Of a DNA stretch of 64,000 nt, positions 11,609 through 21,886 are shown one piece after another. The DNA comes from Pseudocercospora fijiensis CIRAD86 (Eukaryota; Ascomycota; Dothideomycetes; Mycosphaerellales; Mycosphaerellaceae). The notes beneath the pieces are model-generated. The model did not search any database. It was not told the DNA's origin and saw nothing but the letters and a program-made list of their open reading frames with translations. The stretch's first letter is position 1; every line of letters begins with the position of its first letter. A program made the position numbers and the translations under genes. The stretch spans positions 2,131,975 through 2,195,974 of the forward strand of contig NW_006921535.1 in assembly GCF_000340215.1 (NCBI RefSeq), given 5' to 3'.

Positions 11609-13277
11609 ATGACCTCCTGCCCTTTAGCCTCCCGCGTTCCATCAACCATGGGATGTAATAACAGCCTACGGGCCCTGGCCTCGTGGAGCCGGACGCCGAC
11701 CGTTGCCAGTCTCCCATACGTTCAAAGCTGTCAGCGACCAACGAGAAACTTTGCAACCGAAGCAGGGATTGTCAATCGAGTCAGTGGCTCGGCATTCATC
11801 ACGCCAGATCTCTACAACCCGAAGCCGAACCCTCTTGCAACGGCTACCCGAGCCCAGGGTCCGGCATACTGGCGGCAAATAGGAGTATGGAAGGATGTCA
11901 CGGAAGAACAGTTCCTCAGCTACCGGTGGCAGGCAAGTAGTTCTGACCGTGATGAAACCTCTCTTCCAACCCATCACTGACGCTGGTTGTCAACCAGACA
12001 AGCAATACCATCGATCGGAAAGACAAGCTCCTCAGATTTCTCGAACATGTGCTGCCGGAACATATCCCACATCCGCGAACATCGGCATGGGCGAAGATCA
12101 AGACACGAGATGACTTCCTCACGGATGTCGAAGCAGGCATGAAAGCAGCGCCAATGTCCGTTCGCCTGACGCCACACATGCTCAGCGTAGCCAACTGGAA
12201 CGATCCACTCTCAGATCCAATCCGACGACAATTCATACCTCTCGGATCCACGATCACTCCAGACCATCCTGCACTCACCCTAGATTCGCTCCACGAAACG
12301 GATGATTCCCCGGTGCCAGGCCTCGTCCATCGGTATCCCGATAAGGTCCTATTTCTAGGTAAACAACCAAGCTCCACTCCACCACCACCACCACACCACC
12401 ACCAACCCATGATCATCACGAAAAGCTAATACCAACCACTTCATTAGCAACCTCCGTCTGTCCCGTCTACTGCCGCTTCTGCACCCGCTCCTACGCCGTC
12501 GGCAACAACACCGAATCCGTCACCAAAGCCTCCCAAAAACCGGGCAGAAAACGCTGGGAGACCATGTTCGAATACATAGAAAGGAACCCCGCAGTTCAAG
12601 ACGTCGTCGTCTCCGGCGGCGACTCATATTACCTTCAACCCGCCCAACTCCGTCTCGTCGGCGAACGTCTCCTCTCCGTCCCCCACGTGCAAAGGATCCG
12701 GTTCGCGACCAAGGGGCTAGGAGTATGTCCGATGCGAATTCTAGACGGAGGGGACGAATGGTCGGATGCGTTTGTGGAATTATCGAATCAGGGGAGAGCG
12801 ATGGGCAAGCAAGTGGCCATGCACACGCATATCAATCATCCGAGGGAAATCACGTGGGTGACGGAGAAGGCTGCACGGGCGCTGTTTCAGAAAGGCGTGA
12901 TGGTGAGGAATCAGAGTGTTTTGTTGAAAGGTGTCAATGATGATGTGGCCACCATGTCGACTTTGATTCGAAAACTCGCGGATTTGAACGTTCAGCCGTA
13001 TTACGTGTATCAATCGGACATGGTTCGGGGGGTTGAGGATTTGCGGACGCCGTTGAGCAAGATTTTGGAGTTGGAGAGGAAGATTCGCGGCACGATTGCT
13101 GGGTTTATGATGCCGCAGTTTGTGGTTGATTTGCCGGGTGGTGGGGGCAAGAGGTTGGCGAATTCTTTTGAGAAGTATGATGAGGAGAGTGGAGTGAGTA
13201 CGTGGAAGGCGCCCGGAGTTGCTGGAGATGAGGTCTTTACCTATCATGATCCTGTGTCGGCCAAGGATGATTCTTGA
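11609..13277 (+). CDS. L-lysine 2,3-aminomutase (radical SAM, KamA family), probably mitochondrial
   Basis: Exons 11609-11932, 11998-12358 and 12448-13277 give 504 residues. The enzyme family interconverts L-lysine and beta-lysine using S-adenosylmethionine, a 4Fe-4S cluster and pyridoxal phosphate. Seen: the radical SAM triad C233, C237, C240 in CPVYCRFCTR with R242 after it, SGGD for SAM binding, D419 in YVYQSD, D456 in VVDLP, and the PLP lysine K463 in PGGGGK. The two Asp residues correspond to those that bind the lysine amino group in the clostridial enzyme, so lysine is the likely substrate. The first 50 residues are rich in Arg, Ser and Ala, with RNFATEAG resembling a mitochondrial presequence cleavage site. 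Intron 1 is a GC-AG intron. The biological role in fungi is not established. Confidence 0.92.
11933..11997 (+). other. GC-AG intron of the aminomutase gene
   Basis: The donor reads CAG/GCAAGT instead of GT, the acceptor is CAACCAG, and CACTGAC lies about 25 nt before the acceptor as a branch point. Splicing here joins YRWQ to TSNTID in frame, as the protein family requires. No GT donor nearby keeps the frame. Confidence 0.8.
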
Positions 13278-13850
13278 CTCGATTGATTGATTGATCGATC
13301 GACAGCAGACTGGACAGGCCGAACGGGACTGGATTGCTCTGAGCTGTGCGAGGGCGAGGCTGAATGTTTCTGTATGCGTGGAAAAATCTGCATTGCATGG
13401 CATGCGATACCCAGGGCGATGGTTATGGTGAGCATAGCGGCGATGACGACGATGACGGCTGAGCAGAATTGGGCGCTTGAATCAGGTCATTGTCAGCTCT
13501 AAAAGGACCGGGACTTTCATGTGGAACACCGAAAGCCAGATTGCATTGATTCCTTTGGGGTCCTCGCAGTCATGCATTGTTGGCGATGCTGGAGGGCTTA
13601 GAGAGTAGGTAGACTCTTCAGGGAGTATGGCAGATAATGCCGCATTTCGGTAGCTAGGAAAAACGAATAGATGGATGAGAGATGAAATGAGAGCGAATTG
13701 CATCCCATTGACTTCCTGCACAGCCGTACAACGAATAAACCTAGAGGAATGACTTGTTTGCGGCTGTTGGCCAGGTGTTGATGCCCTCGCAAAGTGCTCG
13801 GATTTGCGTCGAAGTCAGTTTACACGCATGTGAGGCGACGGGAGCACGAT
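13278..13850. other. intergenic region between convergent genes
   Basis: 3' flanks of the aminomutase (plus) and PPIL4-like (minus) genes. A short GATT/GATC-rich run follows the aminomutase stop codon. No gene is supported. Confidence 0.5.
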
Positions 13851-15289
13851 TCAGCGCCTACAAGAGTCGCGGTCATCGCGATATCGATCACGACTTCGGG
13901 CCCTCGGCCGATCATCGCGTCGACGATCATCTCTGCGGTCGTCCTTGTGTCCGTGTCGTCGCTTTGGGCTGCGACTGCGACTTCGAGAGCGATGTCGTCT
14001 ATCGTCTCGGTTGCGGCCATCTCGGTCGCTGTCCTTGGACCGATCTTTCTTGTCGAACACGTAGTCGTAGTGACTACCCCGTTCTCGATCTCTTCCGCCG
14101 TCGTGTGAGCGATACTGCTTTCTCTTTTCCAAGCTATCAATACCACCGAAGCCACCTCGCGATCGGGCGGTCTTTGAATTGGTTGTGTTCCTCCAATCAG
14201 CAGACAGCTTCGACACAGACTGCGAGAAGTCCACGTGAATGCGATGATCATCAATCAGCACGCCTTGCATTTTAAAGTATGCACGTTCGCAGTCCTCCTT
14301 GTTGGCGAATTCAATGAAAGCGTACTGCAGGCTGTCACCAGTCTTTTTGTCACGAATGACTTCACATGACAGGATCTTGCCGAAGCGTGAGAAGATGAGC
14401 TCCAGGTCGTCGTCCCGAGTGACTGGATTCAGCTTGCACACGAACAGAATCTGTTCAGGTGGGGTGACATCCGCAAATGGAAGGTCTCCAATGAGTTCTA
14501 ATGTCAGCGCCTGAGCACGTGCTTCTCGTTCGCGACGCAGTTTCTCCAGCTGCTCGGGATCTGCGTTCTCCTCGAGGACTTCATCATGCGCAATTCGAAC
14601 AGTGGCTTGCTGCTCCTTCGAAGGCACGGGACTTGCTGGAGGTTCGACCAGACCCGGTGGATCATCGTATGGGTCTTCTAGCACGACCGTGTGCAAGATC
14701 CTAATGTCCCGCAGTGGTCGTCCGGTCGAATCAACGAAAGCCGAATTAATCTTCTCCAGCGCGTCAAATCCTTCAACGACCTCGCCAAATATCGCTGCCT
14801 TGCCATCCAATTGCTCCAAATTCTCTCCCAACGTGACGATGAATTGACTAGTGGCGAGTCGTTCATCAGGATTCGTCTTGGACACGGTGGTAGCCATGCT
14901 CAGTCTGCCGCGCTCTGTATGCTTCCTCTTGCTAGAGAACTCTGGCGCGAAGACGGCACGCTCTGGCTTCGATGCGCGCTTCGTGGCGCCATCTGGCAAA
15001 GCCCATATCGACGCTCCGCCATCACTATCTTTTGACTCGGGTCCGATGGGATCGCCGGTCTGGAAGGAGAAATTGGGTTGCACGTTGTAGATTGGCGCGT
15101 AATTGTAGTACTTAATCTTGCAGAGCTTCAGGAAGCTGTGGGCGCGCGCGCGAGACTTAGCAAACTGATCAGCCTTCACAATGTCAGCCAGAGACAGGTG
15201 CGCACTCACTTTTCACAGCATTTCGGGGCATCTTCCAGGAACAGGTCGCATGTGATGTCGCCGGCGGATGTCTCCAGCAGCACCGACAT
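13851..15289 (-). CDS. PPIL4/Cyp6-type cyclophilin with RRM, predicted splicing factor
   Basis: Exons 15289-15210 and 15135-13851 (74-nt intron) give 454 residues. Residues 1-165 are a cyclophilin-type peptidyl-prolyl isomerase domain beginning [17 protein letters not shown], with ENFLKLCK over the splice, and [24 protein letters not shown]. The family-typical insert [14 protein letters not shown] marks the PPIL4 subgroup. An RRM follows at roughly 245-330, with RNP2 ILFVCKLN and RNP1 QYAFIEF. The C-terminal 110 residues are an RS/RD-rich tail ([12 protein letters not shown]), typical of nuclear spliceosome-associated proteins. Expected to act in the nucleus on pre-mRNA complexes. It diverges from the Zn2Cys6 gene across 2.4 kb. 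Confidence 0.93.
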
Positions 15290-17651
15290 GGTGCGCGCGT
15301 TGTTGCGCTGGCTGTGTCAGAGTTCAGCACAGTCGATGCGTGGGCTTTGCGACGTTAGCAGATGCCGTGACGATGCACTGTGCAGCAGGTGAAGTGCTTG
15401 TGTCGCTCGTCGGCTTCAGAAATGCGAGTGCTGTGTAACTGCTGTACCTGTCGTGGTTTCATCGACGGAAAATCGAGCCAAGGTTCGGGCCGTCAAGGTT
15501 TTGCTGGCAGTTCATGCAAGGGAGCGTGGAGTTGACCGAATCTCGGGCTGGTGGTCTTTCTGGACGTCACATGGAGACGGCAGGTACGAGGAATCGCACT
15601 GCACTGCACCTGCGGTATCTCAATCGACTGCTATCGTATCACGCTTTCGACGCGCACCTCCGCTCGGCGAACCTAAGCTGTCCGATGTGCAGGCGAAAGA
15701 GGAGCAGAGCACCTGCAGACCATCAACTTGGGAACGCCGCGGCATCGATCCTTGCTCGCTCAGCACCCATTCTGCATTTCAGCAATAATAATCTGCACGC
15801 GAGAATTGCGCAGCAAGCGCAGCATGCGCAGCCCGGTAGCACATGCTGAAGGCCAGCCATGACAGCCTCCTTATCAGCATTCAATTCTGGTTGCGACTGG
15901 CGGTCTGCAGGTACCCGACTGCCTCTTGAGTCTGGACAACAGTGGTGACAGGATGGACATGCTGATCGGGCGTGTGACAGCTCGTCCGCAAGCAGCCGGC
16001 AGACGGTGAGAGTGAAAGAGTGAGTGAGTCCCTGCACGGCCGGTCATCGCACAACAAGAGCAGACCTCTGAGAACACGCATACCATCGGCGGCGTTGGCT
16101 CTAACGTAGCCCGCAGCATCTGCTCCAAGTGACTTCTGGACCAGCTCCTTGTGACTCCAGAGAAGGTCCATTGCAGCATGCCGGCGACGGGCGTCAGCCG
16201 GGGAATTGCTTCGCTCGTGCACCGCATCTTCCTGCTGCTGGCTGCGAATGCTGATATGCTGAGTCCGGCCTTCCAGAGACGCCAGCGGCACGGCTACGTG
16301 CATGTTTGCGCCATGCCATCCCGACACGTTCCACCAGGCCAGGAATGCCTGTGCGCGGCGACCGCCGTGCATTACAGAAATTGGTGTTGCTCCAGACACT
16401 GGCACGAATTGGCGGGCTCATCATGCTGAGGCTCATCCTCTGACAAACAGGCCAATTGATGAATTTTCTCTACCGCGCAAACCGAAGCTTTGGTGGGGAC
16501 TGCCCGCTAAGCTCCTGTCGCAACATGCACCCTGGTCAACCCATGGACGATACACGGCATCGAACACCCACAAAACTTCCTCACTACAGCCTTCATGGAG
16601 GCAAGAAGCAAGCGGTCATTGGATTTCTATGACCGTGTGTGGACCATTTCACATTCGACATGGTTCCGACGGTACGACACGCTGCTGCTGAATGCTGAAT
16701 GCTGAATGTGCCTGGCACCTGAACACGTGGCTTTGTAAGCCGGCTGTAGCGAAGTACTGTGGCCCACTGGTGGCGACCATTGCGCTCAGCTTTGACAGAC
16801 AGCTCACACAACTGCCCCAGCACGAGCTGCGCAGTGCATCAAGCCCTGAATCAATCAGCCACGCATGATTCTTGCTTGCCTCGCCTCGTTTCAGCGCTTC
16901 ATCCAATCTGGCCCACGCAGTTGGCAAACACTGGAGTGGAAGCCACGATTGTTGCCACTGACTATTCGAGACTTGCTATCCCGCTTCTGTGAGCTCGGCG
17001 TGCAGCAGCAGACGAGCGTGGAGCGGCCATGTCCACTCAGACGGACAGGGATGCTCTTCGAATACCATTACCCGGTAGAGCGAGCTGCGCTGGACCCAGC
17101 CTGAACTGGAGACATTCTGGACGCTGATCGTGCCTCTGCTGCAGCGTCCCGCGCGCCAGCCGCAACCATCCGTCGCAGTTGCAAAACCTGAGCGTACAAC
17201 GTTTTCAAGGCTGCGCTGTGCTTTGATACAAGTGCACTGGCCATGCTATCTTGGACGGCCACGACTTGACCCAATCACGCCTATTTCAAAACTTGCCACG
17301 GCTCACGGGCTGCCTTCACAAAACTTGGTTGGGCTCTGCTCACGTTTCTCTTTGTCCCACGCAAACAACTTTTTCTCGTCGGACCTCCTGAAATCCATTA
17401 CAGTGTTTGCTCATCACTGGTTCATCCTCCCGCCCTGCACTCTTCTCGCCTCGCCTCGCCTCTTTCAAATCCCAGCGGCGATCTGACAAAACGAGCCTTG
17501 GAGCGCTGCTCCTGCGAGCTATCCTCCTCCTACCGAAATTTTCCTAACGAGCTCCTGCTCGTGGCCGGCCGACTGACTGTTTCTGTGACTTCGTGCAGCG
17601 GGACGGCTCTTTCTGCTTCAGTCAGGCAATGGAGCCCTGGTCTATCGCAAG
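15290..17651. promoter_or_regulatory. 2.4-kb region between divergent genes, probable regulatory DNA of the Zn2Cys6 gene
   Basis: No protein gene could be supported on either strand; the open frames here lack domains. Its length and position upstream of a transcription factor suggest a long promoter and 5' leader, which is inference. Shortly before 17500 the strand is pyrimidine-rich, as in many fungal promoters. A 7-bp tandem repeat lies at 16687-16710. Confidence 0.45.
16687..16710 (+). repeat. heptamer tandem repeat (GCTGAAT)n
   Basis: Three copies of GCTGAAT follow a short GCT run. A small repeat with no evident function. Confidence 0.8.
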
Positions 17652-17655
17652 ATGA
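17629..17655 (+). promoter_or_regulatory. upstream ORF overlapping the start of the Zn2Cys6 gene
   Basis: ATG at 17629 opens an eight-codon frame that ends with TGA at 17653-17655, overlapping the main ATG at 17652 as ATGA. The main start is itself a run of three ATG codons. Such an overlap could restrain translation or allow reinitiation. Whether the transcript includes it depends on the unmapped transcription start. Confidence 0.45.
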
Positions 17656-19391
17656 TGATGACGCAGTCCTACTACGGCAGTGATTTCGACTCGTTCAACC
17701 GCCCAAGCCATCGAGTGTATGCCAACTCGGCACACTATGAGCGCCCAGTACCATACACGCATGCCTATTATGAGCCAACCCATCCAGAACTTCGCTCGGA
17801 CTTCCCTGGCCGGCCTGGCACGCGGACTCTGATACAGGAACCAGGTCCAGAAAGTGGTCCCGCAGGGCATACTAGACGACGGATACAAGTCGCTGTAAGT
17901 CATCCATCTCGGGCATACTGGACGAAAGTTAATTCAAAGGCAGTGCTCTCGATGTCGCAGGCGGAAGATCAAATGCAGTGGTGACCCAGGAGATGGCAGT
18001 GGCTGTTCAGCCTGCAAATCCGCCAATGCGGACAAGTCTTCATGTACATTCAACAGGGTCAGTTTTGTCTTTCAATGCCTTCATGAAGCCTACTGATGGC
18101 ATGGTAGGTTGGCAGCCGTGATGTTGCTATCGCAGGTGTCGACATGCTTCCCACCACCAGCAGTATGGCATCTGCAACTCCAGCGTCGGCGTCGGCATCA
18201 GTATCATACAGCAGCGATTCTTCAGCAAGTTCTTACAGCTCTGGACTGTATCAAACCCACCAGCGACCTTCTCTTCCGATGCTGCAAACACGCACAGCTT
18301 ATCCAGAGTACGATTCATACAATGCCTCTCCAGTCGATGAGTACGCATATGCAGCAGCAGCAGTGCCGAGACACGAGTCTTTCTCCAGCAACTTCAGCAC
18401 TGAGAGCTTTCGTCCCTACACAAGTGCATCGGTCTCAACTCCGGCCACCTCAACTAGCATGTACTACGAACCTGGAGCTGCATTCAGCTTCGGCAGTCTA
18501 CAGGCCGCACCGGGCTACCCGGTCACACCCATGACTCGCCTTTCCAGTGTCTCCGGGGAGGTGTTCTCGCCGCTGAATATGAGTTCATTGCATTCAACTT
18601 TACCTACCCAGTCCGTGCCGCCGCACACGGTCCAAGAGAGGCGATTGCCCATCCCTTACCCACAGCAACAACCTGCCTACACTACAACAGAAGTGCCACA
18701 AATCCGGCCATTGACTTCGTTCACCGAGCCACACCCTCGCGCACACATCGGAGGCATCTACAGTCGTCACGGCATGTCCTGGTCTTCGGGCAGTCCGGTC
18801 GTCTCAAGAAGTGGCTCCATCACCAATTTAGCTGCCGCCCAGCAGAGTATGCCTCTGTCATCCTCAGCGCCTGGAGCATCCTCATCTTTGATGACCGAGC
18901 CTGTTCTTGGCTACCAGTTCAGTGCTTCTTCCGGCAGTCCAGAAATCTCACCCACAACGGGACCCGCGCTTTCTGAAAGCTACTCTAGCACTTCTAGTTC
19001 TTCTACAGCTGGATCCACGATGCTGCCTCCAGCGACTTTGCGATACTCGGCCAGTGGCTCTCTGCCGAATCTACCAGCGCTCAGCGGCAATGACGAACAG
19101 CAGCGCCGACCATCTACGTCGCACGAAACAGCGGCCACTTTGTATACTTTCAGCTCTGGCGTCGATGTCTCAGATCGAGCGACGCCTGCGCGCCACCTCA
19201 CGTCAGGTTCCACAGATGACGCTGCGACACCGAATCATCATTACAGCCGGACGCCTTTGCGGCAGCCACAGCCTCAGCATGCCGCCAGTCTCGATGAGCT
19301 CCGCCGACGCTCTTCCTACGATCACCAGCAGGCTCACCGCGCAGCTACTGCTCACCGCATGTCAGTCTCAAATCTCAACGCTCATTACTGA
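17652..19391 (+). CDS. Zn2Cys6 (GAL4-type) fungal transcription regulator
   Basis: Exons 17652-17894, 17944-18057 and 18108-19391 (introns of 49 and 50 nt, all phase 0) give 546 residues. The binuclear zinc cluster is C82-x2-C85-x6-C92-x9-C102-x2-C105-x9-C115, beginning VACSRCRRRKIKC, and lies exactly in the small second exon. This motif binds two zinc ions and CGG-type DNA half-sites in the nucleus. The rest is low complexity: Ser, Thr, Ala and Pro-rich, with a Ser run near residue 145 and several YSS/SSS tracts. No fungal_trans middle homology domain is seen, so it is one of the short forms. Splices are fixed by the cluster: only these joins restore all six cysteines. Target genes cannot be inferred. 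Confidence 0.9.
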
Positions 19392-20758
19392 GCCAAACGA
19401 AGCACCTCCGCGAATAGCCACATCTTCGATTCTTCAGCTAGACCGAATCTCCGGAATCTTCGGCGTACTGCTTCAATATCGTCCAGCGTTCCGTCTTTCA
19501 GCAACTTAGCGATTCAGCGACCAATTCAACCACATCATCTTTCGGCGTTCTGTTTACTCAGCGATACCAATCACAGTACTTCTTACCGGCATAAGAGGAG
19601 GAACCTAGTCAAGGTTACGACCATTTACGAGCGAAATTAGAAAAGCCCGCGAGGGAGAAGAGGGAATTCTGGAAAAATGTTTGCATTAGTTTCGGCGTAC
19701 TGCTTGTTTTGGACCGGATCCATCATCGTTACGGTAGATTAGTGCTTTTCGGTTGTAGATTGGAATGGAGTGTAGGATACGCATTTTATGAGATTTGGGA
19801 CGCGTGAGGAGGGAGGGGGAGTAGGAAAGGGAAGCTTAGATAGTCATTAATGGAAAGCCTTCAGACGCTTGGATCTGGAGTGAAGGCAAAACAAAGCCAC
19901 TTTGACGAATCTTAAAATTACGGCGACGAACGTGCAGATTTCGTTCGAGGTGGAATGACGATGAGGATGGAATTGCTGCTGGAGAGAGGCCTATCGAGCC
20001 GCTGCCCACTTTACTGACGCCAGAAAACCACAGCTCCAACCACGCCCGGAATCACGACAGCCTCTCTCTCTCTCTCTTTCACATGCGCGATCCCGAAACC
20101 ACGCGGAATCCAGATATCCAGCTACACCCCGTAGTTGATCCCTCCATGGCTTTCTGCACCCTTCAATCTCAGCACAAGACTTTGCTTCGTGATCATGCAA
20201 GTCCTGCCACTTGGCGAGGCTCCTCAAGGGGGCCCAAGCTTTCACATGCATCAGTGGGAACAAGGCTCTGTTTTCTTGGCATCGTCTTTGCAGCTCGCAT
20301 GTGTGCCATGGTGTGAGCCTTGCCCAAACTTCAGTTGCGTAGAAAGTGTGATACTGAGAAGTCAGATGCTCACTTCAGTTTATGCTATTGCTTAGCGCAG
20401 TGCAAACCTCCATTGTCAAGATGCCTGGACTATCATCAGACCCACCACACTTAGCAGGATAGCCATATCCTAATATATGCCATTATACCGTGCACTGTGC
20501 TTTCGCGAACGCCGAATGAGGGAACCATCGCTCACTCGAAGTGAGCTCAAAAGCCTCCAGAGTGAGCACACGCATGAGCCGAAGTGATGGCGACTGCAAG
20601 TCTACTATCACATGCAAATTAGCCATTGGTGCCTATTCCAACAATAGAAAACTCAACCTATTGTCATCTTCATCGGTAACATGTCCGACTTTCTTCGAAA
20701 CTAACTCATCCACTCATCGCTCTATCTCAACAAGCGTAGACACCGCAAACCATCTATC
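19392..20758. other. intergenic region with a (CT) microsatellite
   Basis: 3' flank of the Zn2Cys6 gene and promoter of the next gene. A (TC)n tract of about 16 bases lies at 20062-20078. No supported gene. Confidence 0.5.
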
Positions 20759-21534
20759 ATGAACCTCGACGATGAAACCTCCGTTCATTCGCCTTCCGCC
20801 GACCAGAAAATCGCTTCAGCAGCCACAGCCATCACGATGAGCAAGATCGATGAGCCAGCGCGCACTGCTCCAGAAACCCACGCCATCACGATGAGCAGCA
20901 CCACCCAGCCATGTCGCATCGCACAAGACGTAAGTCCACCAAGTGCTCAACCCTCTCTCAGTCAACTAACCCATAATTCTGATAGTCCCCACTCCTTTCC
21001 CTCCCACCCGAACTCCGCAACCAAATCTACGAACTCATCCTGATCTCCCCACCAGAGTCCAAACCAACCATCACCCCAACCTACCTCCCTCCAGCCCTCA
21101 TCTCCGTCTGCCACCAAATCCGCACCGAGTCCCTCAAACTTTGGCTCTCATCCAACACCTTTTCGATCACGATCCTGAACTGCGAGGTCGAGCTCGCGAA
21201 GCGCTTTCAAAACACCTTCATGTCCACCTCCGGTCTGAAAGAGGGACCGAAAATGTCTTTTCGCATGAAAGGTTCTCCCAATTGGGGGAATTTGATGCAT
21301 TGGTGTGAGGCTGTGTATATGGGTGAGACGACTTGGTTTCAGTGTAAGGAGAATGCCAAGGGTTTGTCTGTGGTTGTTACTGCTGCGACGAGGATGGCGG
21401 GCACACCGGGACGGAAGGGGTGGGAGAGGGTGAGGGAGGATTTGGAGGGGTGGAGACATGTTGCTGGGATCGTGGATGAGAGGTGGTTGGTGGATGATGG
21501 GGAGGGTGAGGGTGAGGGAGGAGGGCAGGTTTGA
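20759..21534 (+). CDS. small F-box/2EXR-like protein
   Basis: Exons 20759-20929 and 20986-21534 (56-nt intron, phase 0) give 239 residues. After a Ser/Thr-rich lead, exon 2 opens with SPLLSLPPELRNQIYELIL, the LP.ELR..IYE motif of fungal F-box-like/2EXR proteins, and continues LISVCHQIRTESLKLWLSSN, also typical of this group. Such proteins are abundant and mostly uncharacterised in Dothideomycetes; some may be substrate adaptors for ubiquitin ligases, which is not shown here. The last 12 residues are Gly/Glu repeats. An overlapping +1 frame continues to 21745 with protein-like content, so a late frameshift is possible. Confidence 0.7.
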
Positions 21535-21886
21535 GTGGAAGCGGGTGGATGTGCTTCGAAGGTCGTCGTTGGGAGCGGCGGACAGGTTGAACGCGAGATG
21601 GATGCTGGCTGGCAGCAGGTCGAGGGTGCTTCAAATTATGGACGGGTTTGCAAACGATGCCATCGCTAGAATTTGGGAAATGCCGTGGAGCAAGACAGCG
21701 CTCGACTTTACGAAGGTCCTCCCGATGCGAACTTGCTGCGAATGATTTGGTTCATGATTTTGGGATTTTCGGGAAGGCCGACGCGATCTGAGAGGGCGAA
21801 GCAGGTGGGCCTGGTATCATGCGATCCTTGAGATTCTATCTGGCTCATCTATACACTTTCGTCAGCGACATAACACTGCATAGCAA
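21535..21886. other. short intergenic region between convergent genes
   Basis: 3' flanks of the F-box-like gene and HIS4. The only coding hint is the overlapping frame that runs to 21745. Confidence 0.4.

Noticed and set aside
13754..14275. Plus-strand 173-codon frame
   Set aside because: Antisense shadow of the RS/RD-rich tail of the PPIL4-like gene; the repetitive tail keeps several frames open.
15881..16405. Minus-strand 174-codon frame
   Set aside because: No recognisable motif, overlapped by frames in other phases, in probable regulatory DNA.
18907..19509. Plus-strand 200-codon frame
   Set aside because: Out-of-phase shadow of the low-complexity part of the Zn2Cys6 gene.
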